From assembly GCF_003004785.1 (NCBI RefSeq), contig NZ_PVZS01000019.1, positions 30,435 to 94,434 of the forward strand: 64,000 bases of DNA. Reading direction: 5' to 3'. Shown one piece after another: positions 11,487 to 20,486 of this stretch. The notes below the pieces were generated by a model, which saw nothing but the letters and a program-made list of their open reading frames with translations, ran no database searches and was not told the origin of the DNA. How positions within the stretch are numbered: the stretch's first letter is position 1; the number at the start of each line of letters is the position of its first letter. Made by a program: the position numbers and the translations under genes. Source of the stretch: Alsobacter soli. Its GTDB lineage: Bacteria > Pseudomonadota > Alphaproteobacteria > Rhizobiales > Beijerinckiaceae.

Positions 11487-11506
11487 AAAGCGTGGAAGGC
11501 GCCGGA

Positions 11507-11773
11507 TCAGGCGCTGATCGAGGCGATCGCGTGAGCCAGACGCGACACCTTCCGGGAGGCGGTGTTGCGGTGGATGATGCCCTTCTGCGCGGCGCGGACG
11601 AGCACCGGCTCGGCGGCCTTGAAGGCCTCGGCGGCGGCCGTCTTGTCGCCGGCCTTGATGGCCTCCTCGACCTTCTTCACGAAGGTGCGCATCCGCGAAC
11701 GGCGGCTACGGTTGACCGCAGTGCGACGCTCGATCTTGCGGGCGGCCTTCTTAGCCGAGGGAGTATTGGCCAT
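11507..11773 (-). CDS. rpsT: 30S ribosomal protein S20
   Basis: An 88-aa basic three-helix protein that binds 16S rRNA early in small-subunit assembly. The start [13 protein letters not shown], the run of Arg/Lys residues ([16 protein letters not shown]) and the [10 protein letters not shown] motif near the C-terminus are typical. Length is standard. Monocistronic by its own terminator; the next gene upstream on this strand starts 150 bp away. It sits immediately upstream of the dnaA region, a common arrangement in this order. Confidence 0.97.
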   Translation of the reverse strand: MANTPSAKKAARKIERRTAVNRSRRSRMRTFVKKVEEAIKAGDKTAAAEAFKAAEPVLVRAAQKGIIHRNTASRKVSRLAHAIASISA

Positions 11774-11924
11774 CAGTTCGTCCTCATCGCGCGCCGACCG
11801 ATCAGTGTCGGGTCGCAGGCCGCGCCGTGTTCCTTGAAAAATTGGGAGAAGGCCCGTCGGACGCGCCGGCCGGCTTTCGTGTGACCGGGCTTCTACACGC
11901 AGACCGGATGATCGTCAACGCTCT

Positions 11925-12722
11925 TCAGTGCGTTGACGCCAGCCTGGCCACAGCATGGCGCAAGGGATTGGCGGGGTCGGCCAGGAGGCGCGCCGCCACC
12001 GCCAGGCAGACCAGGATGAGCAGCGGGCGGATCACGCGCGCGCCGTGCCGAAGGGCGAGCCGCGACCCGACCTGCGCCCCCGTGAAGGAGCCTGCGGCCA
12101 TGACGAGGCCGACGGGCCACACAACAAGGCCGGAGGCGATGAAGAGCGCCAGCGACGCGGCGTTGCTGCTCAAGTTCAGCAGCTTGGTGTTGCCGGTCGC
12201 GCGGACGAGCCCGAGCCCGAGCAGCGTCACCATGCCGACCATATAGAAGGAGCCGGCGCCCGGCCCGAAGAAGCCGTCATAGAAGCCCACCAGCGGCGCG
12301 ACCGTCAGCCCGAACACCATCGGCGAGACACGCCGTCGCGCATCTTCGTTCCGGATCTTCGGGGATGCGCCGAAATAGACGGCGATGCCCAGCAGCAGAA
12401 TCGGAATCGCGCCCGCCAGGACGTCCCCGGGCAGGTGGCGGACGGTCAGGGCCCCGACCAGGCCCCCGATCGCGGCCATGCCGGCCAGCGGCAGGCTCTC
12501 CCGCCATGTGATCTGGCCGGCCCTCGCGAAAGCCAGGGTGGCCGAAATGCCGCCCGACAGGCCTTGGATCTTGTTGGTCGCCACGGCGCTGACCGGGTCG
12601 AACCCGGCGAGCAGCAGGGCGGGCACTGTCAGCAAGCCCCCGCCGCCCGCGATGGAATCGACGAAGCCGGCCGTGAGGGCGACCAGCCCGAGCAGGCCGA
12701 GCGTGACGAGGTCGAGTTCCAT
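11925..12722 (-). CDS. TauE/SafE (TSUP) family membrane permease
   Basis: About 265 aa and almost wholly hydrophobic, with roughly eight membrane helices in two repeated halves. It carries the family motif GFVDSIAGGGGLLTVPALLLAG near the N-terminus and a second related GFYDGFFGPGAGSF stretch in the middle. Members export sulfite, sulfoacetate or other organic anions, or are of unknown substrate; none can be assigned here. ATG at 12722 fits the YfcA-like family start; a longer form from ATG at 12752 adds ten residues. It stands as a single gene between enoyl-CoA hydratase and rpsT. Confidence 0.85.
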   Translation of the reverse strand: MELDLVTLGLLGLVALTAGFVDSIAGGGGLLTVPALLLAGFDPVSAVATNKIQGLSGGISATLAFARAGQITWRESLPLAGMAAIGGLVGALTVRHLPGDVLAGAIPILLLGIAVYFGASPKIRNEDARRRVSPMVFGLTVAPLVGFYDGFFGPGAGSFYMVGMVTLLGLGLVRATGNTKLLNLSSNAASLALFIASGLVVWPVGLVMAAGSFTGAQVGSRLALRHGARVIRPLLILVCLAVAARLLADPANPLRHAVARLASTH

Positions 12723-12807
12723 GGGGGACCTTGGCGCAGCGCTGCTGCGCATTGCGCCGACCGGCGGCGAGGCCGCCCGTCGGGGAGGAGCGGGGAATCG
12801 GGCGGCG

Positions 12808-13581
12808 TCAGCCGTGGGAAAAGTCGGGCTTCCGCTTCTCCACGAAGGCCGTCATGCCTTCCTTCTGGTCCCTGGTGGCGAACATCGCGTGGAACACGCG
12901 CCGCTCGAAACGGATGCCTTCCGCCAGGGTGGTTTCATAGGCCCGGTTGACGCTTTCCTTGGTCATCATCGCGATGGGCAGCGACATGCCGGCGATCTGG
13001 GCGGCGACCTTCATGGCCTCGTCCACGAGTTCGGCCGCAGGCACGACGCGCGAGACGAGGCCGGCGCGCTCCGCCTCTGAGGCGTCCATCATGCGGCCGG
13101 TCAGGCACATTTCCATGGCTTTGGCCTTACCGACGAAGCGGGTCAGGCGCTGGGTGCCGCCCGCGCCGGGCATGACGCCGAGCTTGATCTCGGGCTGGCC
13201 GAACTTGGCCGTGTCGGCGGCCAGGATGAAGTCGCACATCATGGCGAGTTCGCAACCGCCGCCGAGCGCGAAGCCCGCCACCGCCGCGACGATCGGCTTG
13301 CGCTTGTGCCCGATGCGGTCCCACGAGGTGATGAAGTCGTCGAGGTAGGTGTCCGGGAAGGAGAGCGACTGCATCTCCTTGATGTCCGCGCCCGCCGCAA
13401 AGGCCTTCTCGGAGCCGGTGAGCACCACGCAGCCGATGCCGGCGTCCTTGTCGAAGCCGTCCAGGGCCCGGTCAAGCTCGCCGATGAGCGTGGAGTTGAG
13501 CGCGTTCAGGGCCTGGGGCCGGTTGAGCCGCACGAGGCCGACCCGGCCATGGGTTTCGACGATGATGGTCTCGTAGGACAT
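12808..13581 (-). CDS. Enoyl-CoA hydratase/isomerase family protein
   Basis: A 257-aa crotonase-fold enzyme, probably the short-chain enoyl-CoA hydratase that hydrates trans-2-enoyl-CoA in beta-oxidation. Seen: oxyanion-hole stretches [11 protein letters not shown] (about 61-71) and [15 protein letters not shown] (about 103-117), and the two catalytic acids' context [18 protein letters not shown], with Glu at both expected places. The chosen ATG at 13581 is preceded by GGAGG seven bases away and gives the usual family length; longer in-frame starts lack this. It is not flanked by other beta-oxidation genes. Confidence 0.92.
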   Translation of the reverse strand: MSYETIIVETHGRVGLVRLNRPQALNALNSTLIGELDRALDGFDKDAGIGCVVLTGSEKAFAAGADIKEMQSLSFPDTYLDDFITSWDRIGHKRKPIVAAVAGFALGGGCELAMMCDFILAADTAKFGQPEIKLGVMPGAGGTQRLTRFVGKAKAMEMCLTGRMMDASEAERAGLVSRVVPAAELVDEAMKVAAQIAGMSLPIAMMTKESVNRAYETTLAEGIRFERRVFHAMFATRDQKEGMTAFVEKRKPDFSHG

Positions 13582-13683
13582 GGACGCCTCCCGCATGCTG
13601 GATGCGCTCCAGTCGCTAAACGAGGCGGGGCGCGACCGCAACACACAGCGTTGCGCGGCCGGAATGCGCGAGCCCGCACCGCA

Positions 13684-14568
13684 TCAGCGCTGGCAGGAGG
13701 CGCAGAAGAACGTCGAGCGCCCGGACTGCACGATGCGCTGAACGACCCCGCGGCAGCCGGGGGTCGGGCAAGGGGCGCCCTCCCGGTCATAGACTCTGAA
13801 GGTGTGCTGGAAATAGCCGAGCGAGCCGTCCGTATGGGCGTAGTCGCGAAGGGTCGAACCGCCCGCCGCGACCGCCTCCTCCAGAACATCGCGGATCACG
13901 CCCGCGAGCCGCTCGGACTTTTGCGTCGGCCCGCCCGCCTTGCTGGCGATGGTCCCGGCCTCGCGCCGCGGCGACAGCCGCGCCCGGTGCAGGGCCTCGC
14001 AGACATAGATGTTGCCCAGCCCCGCCACGAGACGCTGGTCCAGCAGGGCGGCCTTTAGCGGAGCGCTCTTGCCCGCGAACAGGGCCGCGAGGGAGGCCCC
14101 GTTCAGCTCGTTGCCGAGCGGCTCGATGCCCATGGCCCGGAAGAGCGGGTGCTCGTTCAGCTCCGCCCGGGCGATCAGAGTCATGAAGCCGAAGCGGCGC
14201 GCGTCGTTATAGGTGATGACCGCCCCATTCGCGAGCCGCAGCACCACGTGGTCGTGTGCGGCCACCCCGCCGGCCTCGTGGTGAAACTCGCCCAGCGGGG
14301 AGGCGCCCGCCTCCGGCATGGCCACCGTGAAGCGTCCCGTCATGCCGAGATGCATGACGAGGACATCCCCGCCGGAGAGGTCGGCCAGCAGGTACTTCGC
14401 CCGCCGGCCAAGCGCCTCGACCTTGCGGCCGGTGAGCCGTTCGGCGAAGCGCTCGGGGAAGGGAAACCGCAGGTCCGGTCGCCGCTGCTCCACCCCCACG
14501 ATGGTCTGCCCCACCATGGCCGGCTCCAGGCCGCGGCGGACCGTTTCGACTTCGGGCAATTCAGGCAT
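13684..14568 (-). CDS. mutM: Formamidopyrimidine-DNA glycosylase (Fpg/MutM)
   Basis: Base-excision repair enzyme that removes 8-oxoguanine and formamidopyrimidines and nicks the abasic site. The 294-aa protein starts with the invariant [13 protein letters not shown] (Pro2 is the catalytic amine and Glu3 acid), has the central helix-two-turn-helix with [19 protein letters not shown], and ends in a zinc finger with two Cys pairs (CPTPGC ... CASC). The start at 14568 is fixed by the need for Pro at position 2. It is divergent from ubiE with 88 bp between them, a common neighbour pair in this order. Confidence 0.97.
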   Translation of the reverse strand: MPELPEVETVRRGLEPAMVGQTIVGVEQRRPDLRFPFPERFAERLTGRKVEALGRRAKYLLADLSGGDVLVMHLGMTGRFTVAMPEAGASPLGEFHHEAGGVAAHDHVVLRLANGAVITYNDARRFGFMTLIARAELNEHPLFRAMGIEPLGNELNGASLAALFAGKSAPLKAALLDQRLVAGLGNIYVCEALHRARLSPRREAGTIASKAGGPTQKSERLAGVIRDVLEEAVAAGGSTLRDYAHTDGSLGYFQHTFRVYDREGAPCPTPGCRGVVQRIVQSGRSTFFCASCQR

Positions 14569-14656
14569 GCGGGACCTACGAGGGACGGATGCGACGCCAC
14601 ATAGCGCGGCGCGCGCGCAGGCGCTATGGTCCGCGCCGCCAACACAGGATCCGATC

Positions 14657-15433
14657 ATGCAAGCGGGCAGGACCAGCAGGGGCGACGAGGCGGCCGAAAC
14701 CCATTTCGGCTACTCGACCGTTCGCCTCGGCGAGAAGCAGTCGATGGTGGACGAGGTGTTCCACAAGGTCGCCAACCGGTACGACCTGATGAACGACCTC
14801 ATGTCCGCCGGCCTGCACCGGGCCTGGAAGGACGCCCTGATCTCCACCCTGCGGCCCCCGCCCACCAAGCCCTACCGGCACCTCGACGTGGCCGGCGGCA
14901 CCGGCGACATCGCCTTCCGGGTGCTCGACGCCTCCGGGTCGCAGGCGCACGTGACCGTGCTGGACATCAACGCCGACATGCTGGCGGTCGGCCGCGACCG
15001 CGCCCCGGCCCGCTTCGAGGGCCGCATCGACTTCGTGGAGGGCAACGCCGAGAGCCTGCCCTACCCGGACAAGAGCTTCGACGCCTATACGATCGCGTTC
15101 GGCATCCGCAACGTGCCCCGGATCGAGCTCGCGCTCGCGGAGGCGTACCGGGTCCTCAAGCGCGGCGGCCGCTTCCTGTGCCTGGAGTTCTCGCACGTGG
15201 ACGTCCCCGTGCTGGACGCGATCTATGACGCCTATTCGTTCACGGCCGTCCCGGCGCTCGGCAAGGTGGTCACGGGCGACGGCGAGCCCTACCGGTACCT
15301 CGTCGAGTCCATCCGCAAGTTCCCGCGGCCTGGCGCGTTCTCGGCCATGATCCGGGAGGCCGGCTTCGGGCGGGTGACGGACCGGCCGATGAGCGGCGGC
15401 ATCGTGCGCCTGCATTCCGCCTGGAAGCTGTGA
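14657..15433 (+). CDS. ubiE: Demethylmenaquinone/demethylubiquinone C-methyltransferase UbiE
   Basis: SAM-dependent methyltransferase of ubiquinone biosynthesis, adding the ring C-methyl group. The 258-aa protein shows the UbiE signatures [18 protein letters not shown] (about 37-54) and a glycine-rich SAM-binding loop [15 protein letters not shown], then [22 protein letters not shown]. The ATG at 14657 fits the family start; the frame is open further upstream but crosses the mutM promoter region. It is followed seven bases later by ubiB, forming a ubiquinone-biosynthesis operon. Confidence 0.96.
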   Translation: MQAGRTSRGDEAAETHFGYSTVRLGEKQSMVDEVFHKVANRYDLMNDLMSAGLHRAWKDALISTLRPPPTKPYRHLDVAGGTGDIAFRVLDASGSQAHVTVLDINADMLAVGRDRAPARFEGRIDFVEGNAESLPYPDKSFDAYTIAFGIRNVPRIELALAEAYRVLKRGGRFLCLEFSHVDVPVLDAIYDAYSFTAVPALGKVVTGDGEPYRYLVESIRKFPRPGAFSAMIREAGFGRVTDRPMSGGIVRLHSAWKL

Positions 15434-15440
15434 GCCCCGC

Positions 15441-17018
15441 GTGCTGACCTCCATCGTCCAACTGGCCCGGCTTGCGCGGGTCGGCTTCGTGCTGGCGCGC
15501 GAGGGTGCGTTCGCGCTCGTCGACCCCTCCGAACTCCCGGCGGGCGCCAAGCCCCTGCTCTGGGTCGTGCGCCTCATCGAGCGTCGCGGCGCCGGCGATG
15601 GCGCACAGCGCCTGGCCGCCGCGCTGACCCGGCTGGGGCCGTCCTACGTCAAGTTCGGCCAGTTCCTGGCCACCCGGCCGGACGTCGTGGGCGTCCGCGT
15701 CGCCCGCGACCTCGAGGCCCTGCAGGACCGCATGCCCGCCTTCGGTCGCGCCGAGGCCGCCGCAGTCGTCGAGGCCTCCTTCGGGCTGCCGCTCGACCGC
15801 GTGTTCACGAGCTTCAGCGAGCCGGTCGCCGCCGCGTCCATCGCCCAGGTGCACCGCGCGACGGTGCGCGGCCCGGATGGCGATCGCGAGATGGCCGTGA
15901 AGGTGCTGCGGCCCGGCGTCCGCGCCCGGTTCCGCAAGGACCTGAAGGCGATGGCCTTCGCGGCCCGCATGATCGAGAACTGGCTTCCGGAAACCAAGCG
16001 GCTAAAGCCGATCGGCGTCGTGGAGACGCTGGCGCGCTCCGTTTCCATGGAGATGGACCTGCGCCTGGAGGCCGCCGCCCTCTCCGAGATGGCCGAGAAC
16101 ACCCGCGAGGATGTCGATTTCCGCACGCCCGTTCCCGATTGGGAGCGCACGGCTCGCGACGTGCTCACCATGGAGTGGATCGACGGCCTGCCCCTGAACG
16201 CGCTGCCCGCGATCGAGGAAGCCGGCTATGACCGGGTCGCGCTCGCCCGCAGCGTGATCCAGTCCTTCCTCCGGCACGCCCTCCGGGACGGCTTCTTCCA
16301 TGCCGACATGCACCCCGGAAACCTGTTCGTCGACACGACGGGCCGGCTCTGCGCGGTCGACTTCGGCATCATGGGGCGCCTCGGGCTCAAGGAGCGGCGG
16401 TTCCTGGCGGAGATCCTGCTGGGCTTCATCACCCGCAATTACCGCCGGGTCGCTGAGGTGCATTTCGAGGCCGGCTACGTGCCGCCGCGCCATTCGGTGG
16501 ACGACTTCGCCCAGGCGATCCGGGCCATCGGGGAGCCCATCCACGACCGCACCGCCGACCAGATCTCCATGGCGAAGCTGCTGACGCTGCTGTTCGAGAT
16601 CACCGGCATCTTCGACATGACCACCCGCACCGAGCTCGTCATGCTCCAGAAGACCATGGTCGTGGTCGAGGGCGTCGCCCGCAACCTCGACCCGCGGCTC
16701 GACATGTGGCGCACCTCCGAGCCCGTCGTCCGCGAGTGGATCGAGCGCAACCTGGGCCCGATCGGCCGCCTGGAGCAGGCCGGCCGCGGCGCGCTCGATT
16801 ACGCCAACCTCTTCGGCCATCTCCCGTCCCTGGTGAACCGCGCCGAACGCCTGGTGATCGACCTGGAGGAGTCGGCCGTGAACGGCTTCCGGCTCGCCCC
16901 GGAGAGCCTGGCCGGCATCGGCCGGGCCGAGGCGGAGCGCAACCGCTGGTCCACGGTGGCGCTGTGGATCATCGCCATCTGCGTGTTCGCCGCGACGATG
17001 CGCATCCTGTCGTGGTAG
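15441..17018 (+). CDS. ubiB: Ubiquinone biosynthesis protein UbiB (ABC1/ADCK-like kinase)
   Basis: Atypical protein-kinase-like ATPase needed for ubiquinone biosynthesis. The 525-aa protein has the diagnostic KxGQ motif (YVKFGQFLATRPD, about residues 71-83), AAASIAQVHRA of the Ala-rich loop, the catalytic-loop-like FHADMHPGN and the metal-binding VDFGIMG. The C-terminus ends in a hydrophobic helix (about 500-522) followed by SW, a likely membrane anchor. GTG start at 15441, seven bases after the ubiE stop, so the two are probably cotranscribed, and perhaps with coaBC 25 bp further on. Confidence 0.96.
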   Translation: MLTSIVQLARLARVGFVLAREGAFALVDPSELPAGAKPLLWVVRLIERRGAGDGAQRLAAALTRLGPSYVKFGQFLATRPDVVGVRVARDLEALQDRMPAFGRAEAAAVVEASFGLPLDRVFTSFSEPVAAASIAQVHRATVRGPDGDREMAVKVLRPGVRARFRKDLKAMAFAARMIENWLPETKRLKPIGVVETLARSVSMEMDLRLEAAALSEMAENTREDVDFRTPVPDWERTARDVLTMEWIDGLPLNALPAIEEAGYDRVALARSVIQSFLRHALRDGFFHADMHPGNLFVDTTGRLCAVDFGIMGRLGLKERRFLAEILLGFITRNYRRVAEVHFEAGYVPPRHSVDDFAQAIRAIGEPIHDRTADQISMAKLLTLLFEITGIFDMTTRTELVMLQKTMVVVEGVARNLDPRLDMWRTSEPVVREWIERNLGPIGRLEQAGRGALDYANLFGHLPSLVNRAERLVIDLEESAVNGFRLAPESLAGIGRAEAERNRWSTVALWIIAICVFAATMRILSW

Positions 17019-17043
17019 AAAGCGCGCGAACCCGGAGCCCGTC

Positions 17044-18276
17044 ATGACGCTCGCCGGCAAACGCATTCTCCTGATCATCGGCGGCGGCGTCGCGGCCTAC
17101 CGCTCGCTCGAGCTTGTCCGCGCCTTCCGCAAGCGCGGCGCGTCCGTGCGCTGCATCCTGACGAAGGCGGCCGAGCAGTTCGTCACGCCGCTCGCGGCCG
17201 CGAGCCTCTCGGGCGACAAGGCCTATACGGACCTGTTCTCGCTCACCGATGAAGCCGAGATGGGCCACATCGAGCTGTCGCGCGACGCCGACCTGCTGGT
17301 CGTGGCGCCCGCCACGGCGGACCTCATGGCCAAGATGGCGAACGGCCTCGCCAACGACCTGGCCTCCACGGCGCTGCTGGCCACCGACAAGCGCGTGCTG
17401 ATCGCGCCGGCCATGAACGTGCGCATGTGGGAGCACCCGGCCACCAAGCGCAATCTCGCGACCCTGCAGGCCGACGGCGTGGCCGTGGTGGGCCCGGACG
17501 AGGGCGAGATGGCCTGCGGTGAGTTCGGCCCGGGTCGCATGGCCCAGCCCGACGCCATCGCGGACGCCGCTGCGGCCATGCTGGGCGAGCATAAGGTCGG
17601 TCCGCTGTCCGGAAAGCGGGTGCTGGTGACCTCAGGCCCCACGCACGAGCCCATCGATCCGGTGCGCTACATCGCCAACCGCTCGTCCGGCAAGCAGGGC
17701 CACGCCATCGCGCGCGCCGCGGCTGAGCTCGGCGCCGAGGTGACGCTGGTGTCCGGCCCTGTCTCGATCCCGGACCCTCCGGGGGTGACGGTCGTGCGCG
17801 TGGAGACCGCCCGGGAGATGCTCGCCGCCGTGGAGGCGCGCATGCCGGTGGACGCCGCCGTGTTCTGCGCCGCGGTGGCCGATTGGCGTGTCGCCCAGGC
17901 CGGAGAAGAAAAGCTCAAGAAGGACGGCTCCGGCCCGCCTTCGCTGGGGCTGGTCGAGAACCCGGATATCCTGGCCACGATCGCCAGGCGGAAGGAGGGG
18001 CGCCCCATCCTCGTGGTCGGCTTCGCGGCCGAAACCGAGAAGGTGGTCGAGCACGCCAAGGCCAAGCTCGCCCGCAAGGGCTGCGACTGGATCGTGGCGA
18101 ACGACGTGAGCCACACGGGGGAGCCCGGCTCGGGCGTGATGGGCGGCGACCGCAACACCGTCGCGATCGTCTCCGCGCAGGGCGTCGAGAGCTGGCCGGA
18201 CATGGACAAGAGCGATGTGGCTCGCAAGCTCGCCGAGCGCATCGCCACGGCGCTGAAGGACAAGCAATGGGTCTGA
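17044..18276 (+). CDS. coaBC: Bifunctional phosphopantothenoylcysteine decarboxylase / phosphopantothenate-cysteine ligase
   Basis: Two steps of coenzyme A synthesis in one 410-aa protein. The N-terminal CoaC flavoprotein half has [12 protein letters not shown], the APAMNVRMW substrate motif and [12 protein letters not shown], whose Cys is catalytic. The C-terminal CoaB half (from about residue 188) has [29 protein letters not shown] and the KLKKD motif that contacts the acyl intermediate. Length is normal. ATG at 17044, 25 bp after ubiB; the stop overlaps the dut start by ten bases, a classic dfp-dut pairing. Confidence 0.97.
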   Translation: MTLAGKRILLIIGGGVAAYRSLELVRAFRKRGASVRCILTKAAEQFVTPLAAASLSGDKAYTDLFSLTDEAEMGHIELSRDADLLVVAPATADLMAKMANGLANDLASTALLATDKRVLIAPAMNVRMWEHPATKRNLATLQADGVAVVGPDEGEMACGEFGPGRMAQPDAIADAAAAMLGEHKVGPLSGKRVLVTSGPTHEPIDPVRYIANRSSGKQGHAIARAAAELGAEVTLVSGPVSIPDPPGVTVVRVETAREMLAAVEARMPVDAAVFCAAVADWRVAQAGEEKLKKDGSGPPSLGLVENPDILATIARRKEGRPILVVGFAAETEKVVEHAKAKLARKGCDWIVANDVSHTGEPGSGVMGGDRNTVAIVSAQGVESWPDMDKSDVARKLAERIATALKDKQWV

Positions 18277-18737
18277 CCCAACCCGCGGAGATTGTCGTGG
18301 GCGTCCAGCGCCTGCCCCACGCAGAAGGGCTGCCGCTACCCCGCTACGAGACCCCGCACAGCGCCGGGCTGGATTTGCTCGCCGCAATCGGAGAAAATGA
18401 GAAAATCACGTTGAAATCCGGGGAAAGGGCTCTTGTCCCGACGGGACTGATGCTCCACGTCCCTGAGAGCTACGAAGCGCAGGTTCGCCCACGTTCGGGA
18501 CTGGCTCTGAAGCACGGGGTCACGGTCCTGAACGCGCCGGGAACGGTGGACGCGGATTACCGGGGCGAGGTCGGCGTGGTTCTGATCAACCATGGCGCCG
18601 AGCCCTTCGAGATCACGCGTGGGATGCGGATCGCGCAGCTCGTGGTGGCGCCCGTCACGCGGGTTCGGCTGGAGCAGCGCGACGCTCTGGCCGGCACGGC
18701 CCGGGGCGCCGGAGGATTTGGTTCGACGGGAGTGTGA
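18267..18737 (+). CDS. dut: dUTP diphosphatase
   Basis: Trimeric dUTPase that hydrolyses dUTP to dUMP and keeps uracil out of DNA. The 156-aa protein shows all five motifs: HSAGLDLLA (motif 1), [10 protein letters not shown] (2), [13 protein letters not shown] (3), [10 protein letters not shown] (4) and the C-terminal [10 protein letters not shown] (5). The ATG at 18267 lies within the last ten bases of coaBC in another frame; the fit to family length supports this start. Confidence 0.97.
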   Translation: MGLTQPAEIVVGVQRLPHAEGLPLPRYETPHSAGLDLLAAIGENEKITLKSGERALVPTGLMLHVPESYEAQVRPRSGLALKHGVTVLNAPGTVDADYRGEVGVVLINHGAEPFEITRGMRIAQLVVAPVTRVRLEQRDALAGTARGAGGFGSTGV

Positions 18738-18761
18738 CGCCCGTCCGCAAAGGTCGCTGGA

Positions 18762-19208
18762 ATGATCCTGCTGTCGAGGCGCAGCCTGCTGGCCATCGCC
18801 GCCGTGGTGGACATCGCGCTGCACGCGCGGCCTTCTCCGGTCGCGGCCAAGCACCTGGCCGCGCGGCATAATCTTCCGCCGCGTCACCTCGAGACGATGC
18901 TCCAGGCCCTGGTGCGCGCCGGCATCCTCAAGGGCGTCCGCGGCCCCCGCGGCGGCTACGAGATCGCCCGTGAAAGGCGCCGCATCACGGCCGGCGATAT
19001 CGTCCGCGCCGCCATGGCGTCCACGGGCGAGGATTCCATGCCGCCCATTCCGGAATCCAAGCTCGTGGACGAAGTCGTCGGCCCAACTGTCCAGCGCGCA
19101 GCGACCGCATTCCTGCGTGAGCTGGACGCGGTCACCGTCGATGATCTCTGCCGCAAGGCGGACGGCATATACCGCGAGAACATCCTGACCGCCGATTTCA
19201 CGATATGA
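18762..19208 (+). CDS. Rrf2-family transcriptional regulator beside cysK
   Basis: A 148-aa winged-helix regulator. The N-terminal half has the Rrf2 pattern (SRRSLLAIAAVVDIALH, LAARHNLPPRHLETMLQALVRAGILKGVRGPRGGYEIAR), with the wing GPRGGY. It contains only one Cys (in LCRK near residue 130), so it lacks the three-Cys iron-sulfur cluster of IscR/NsrR types and resembles the CymR/cysteine-regulator branch. It lies 75 bp upstream of cysK on the same strand and probably controls it; a palindrome overlaps its stop codon. Direct evidence for the signal sensed is absent. Confidence 0.88.
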   Translation: MILLSRRSLLAIAAVVDIALHARPSPVAAKHLAARHNLPPRHLETMLQALVRAGILKGVRGPRGGYEIARERRRITAGDIVRAAMASTGEDSMPPIPESKLVDEVVGPTVQRAATAFLRELDAVTVDDLCRKADGIYRENILTADFTI

Positions 19209-19219
19209 ATTGTGCAATT
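19208..19219. promoter_or_regulatory. Candidate operator between the Rrf2 regulator and cysK
   Basis: Inverted repeat AATTG-TG-CAATT in an AT-rich stretch of otherwise GC-rich DNA, 65 bp upstream of the cysK ATG. Position and symmetry suit a repressor site for the adjacent Rrf2 protein. It is a candidate only; no second copy was found in the window. Confidence 0.4.
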
Positions 19220-19283
19220 TGAAAATTATCGACAGAACGCGTGAAAAGCACTAGCGTGCCGCCATTCGGATCGGAGGACGACC

Positions 19284-20273
19284 ATGGCCAATCCCGCAGC
19301 TCTTCAACCCACGTCCGATGTCGGCCAGGCCCCCGGCCGTGGCCGCATCTATGACTCCATCACCCAGACCATCGGCGACACGCCCCTGGTTCGCCTCAGC
19401 CGCATCGCCAAGGAGAAGGGCGTCGGCGCGAACCTCCTCGCCAAGCTCGAGTTCTTCAACCCCATCGCGAGCGTGAAGGACCGCATCGGCGTCAACATGA
19501 TCGACGCGCTCGAGGCCGCCGGCGCGATCCGTCCCGGCTCGACCCTGATCGAGCCCACCTCCGGCAACACCGGCATCGCGCTCGCCTTCACGGCGGCCGC
19601 CCGCGGCTACAAGCTCATTCTCGTCATGCCCGAGTCCATGTCGATCGAGCGCCGCAAGATGCTCGCGCTGCTTGGCGCGCAGTTGGAGCTCACGCCGGCC
19701 CCCTTGGGCATGAAGGGCGCCATCGCCCGCGCCGAGGAGCTCAAGGCCTCCATTCCGGGCTCGGTGATTCCGCAGCAGTTCTCCAATCCCGCCAACCCCG
19801 AGATCCACCGCAAGACGACCGCGGAGGAGATCTGGAACGACACGCACGGCGAGGTCGACTATTTCGTGTCCGGCGTCGGCACGGGCGGCACCATCACGGG
19901 CGTCGGCCAGGTCCTCAAGCCCCGCCGCCCCAGCCTCAAGGTCGTCGCGGTGGAGCCGGAAGACTCGCCCGTGCTGTCCGGCGGCCAGCCGGGCCCGCAC
20001 AAGATCCAGGGCCTGGGCGCCGGCTTCATCCCCGAGGTGCTGGACCGCTCGGTGATCGACGAGGTGATCACCGTCGGCAACCAGACCGCCTTCGACACCG
20101 CCCGCCTGGTCGCCCGCGTCGAGGGCATCCCGGTCGGCATCTCGTCGGGCGCAGCCGTCGCGGCGGCGTTGGAGATCGCCGCCCGCCCGGAGGCGAAGGG
20201 CAAGAACATCGTGATCATCATCCCTTCCTTCGCCGAGCGCTATCTCTCGACTGCGCTGTTCGAAGGGCTCTGA
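19284..20273 (+). CDS. cysK: Cysteine synthase A (O-acetylserine sulfhydrylase)
   Basis: PLP enzyme that makes cysteine from O-acetylserine and sulfide. The 329-aa protein has the PLP lysine in [11 protein letters not shown] (Lys65), the substrate loop [11 protein letters not shown], and the phosphate-binding glycine loop [12 protein letters not shown]. Length matches CysK after allowing for a 20-residue N-terminal extension rich in Ala/Pro/Gly. A GGAGG ribosome site precedes the ATG. It follows the Rrf2 regulator and is closed by a strong terminator. Confidence 0.97.
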   Translation: MANPAALQPTSDVGQAPGRGRIYDSITQTIGDTPLVRLSRIAKEKGVGANLLAKLEFFNPIASVKDRIGVNMIDALEAAGAIRPGSTLIEPTSGNTGIALAFTAAARGYKLILVMPESMSIERRKMLALLGAQLELTPAPLGMKGAIARAEELKASIPGSVIPQQFSNPANPEIHRKTTAEEIWNDTHGEVDYFVSGVGTGGTITGVGQVLKPRRPSLKVVAVEPEDSPVLSGGQPGPHKIQGLGAGFIPEVLDRSVIDEVITVGNQTAFDTARLVARVEGIPVGISSGAAVAAALEIAARPEAKGKNIVIIIPSFAERYLSTALFEGL

Positions 20274-20297
20274 TCGGCCTCTGCGACGCTCGCACGC

Positions 20298-20325
20298 AAA
20301 GGGCGGCCCAGTGGCCGCCCTTTTT
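20298..20325 (+). terminator. Rho-independent terminator after cysK
   Basis: Stem GGGCGGCC (20301-20308) with GGCCGCCC (20313-20320), extended by A-T pairs, loop CAGT, then TTTTT. It lies 25 bp after the cysK stop. Confidence 0.93.
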
Positions 20326-20346
20326 CGTCCGGTTGAAGCGCCCAAA

Positions 20347-20456
20347 CCGTCATCCCCGGCCGGAGCCGCGAAGTGGCGGAGTGGAAGGGGATCCAGGGGG
20401 TGGCGCCCAACGCCCTGGATCCCCTTCCCGGCGCTTCGCGCCGCCGGGGATGACGC
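20347..20456. repeat. Dispersed palindromic repeat, copy 1 (CCGTCAT-ended family)
   Basis: A 110-bp imperfect palindrome starting CCGTCATCCCCGG and ending in GGGGATGACG, with an inner pair AGGGGATCCAGGG / CCCTGGATCCCCTT. The same arms recur at 51793-51901 and 63792-63994, and one arm at 63457-63499. It fills the gap between the convergent cysK and the molybdopterin-subunit gene. Confidence 0.85.
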
Positions 20457-20486
20457 GCAGCCGAGGTTGACGACCGGGTGGCTTCG

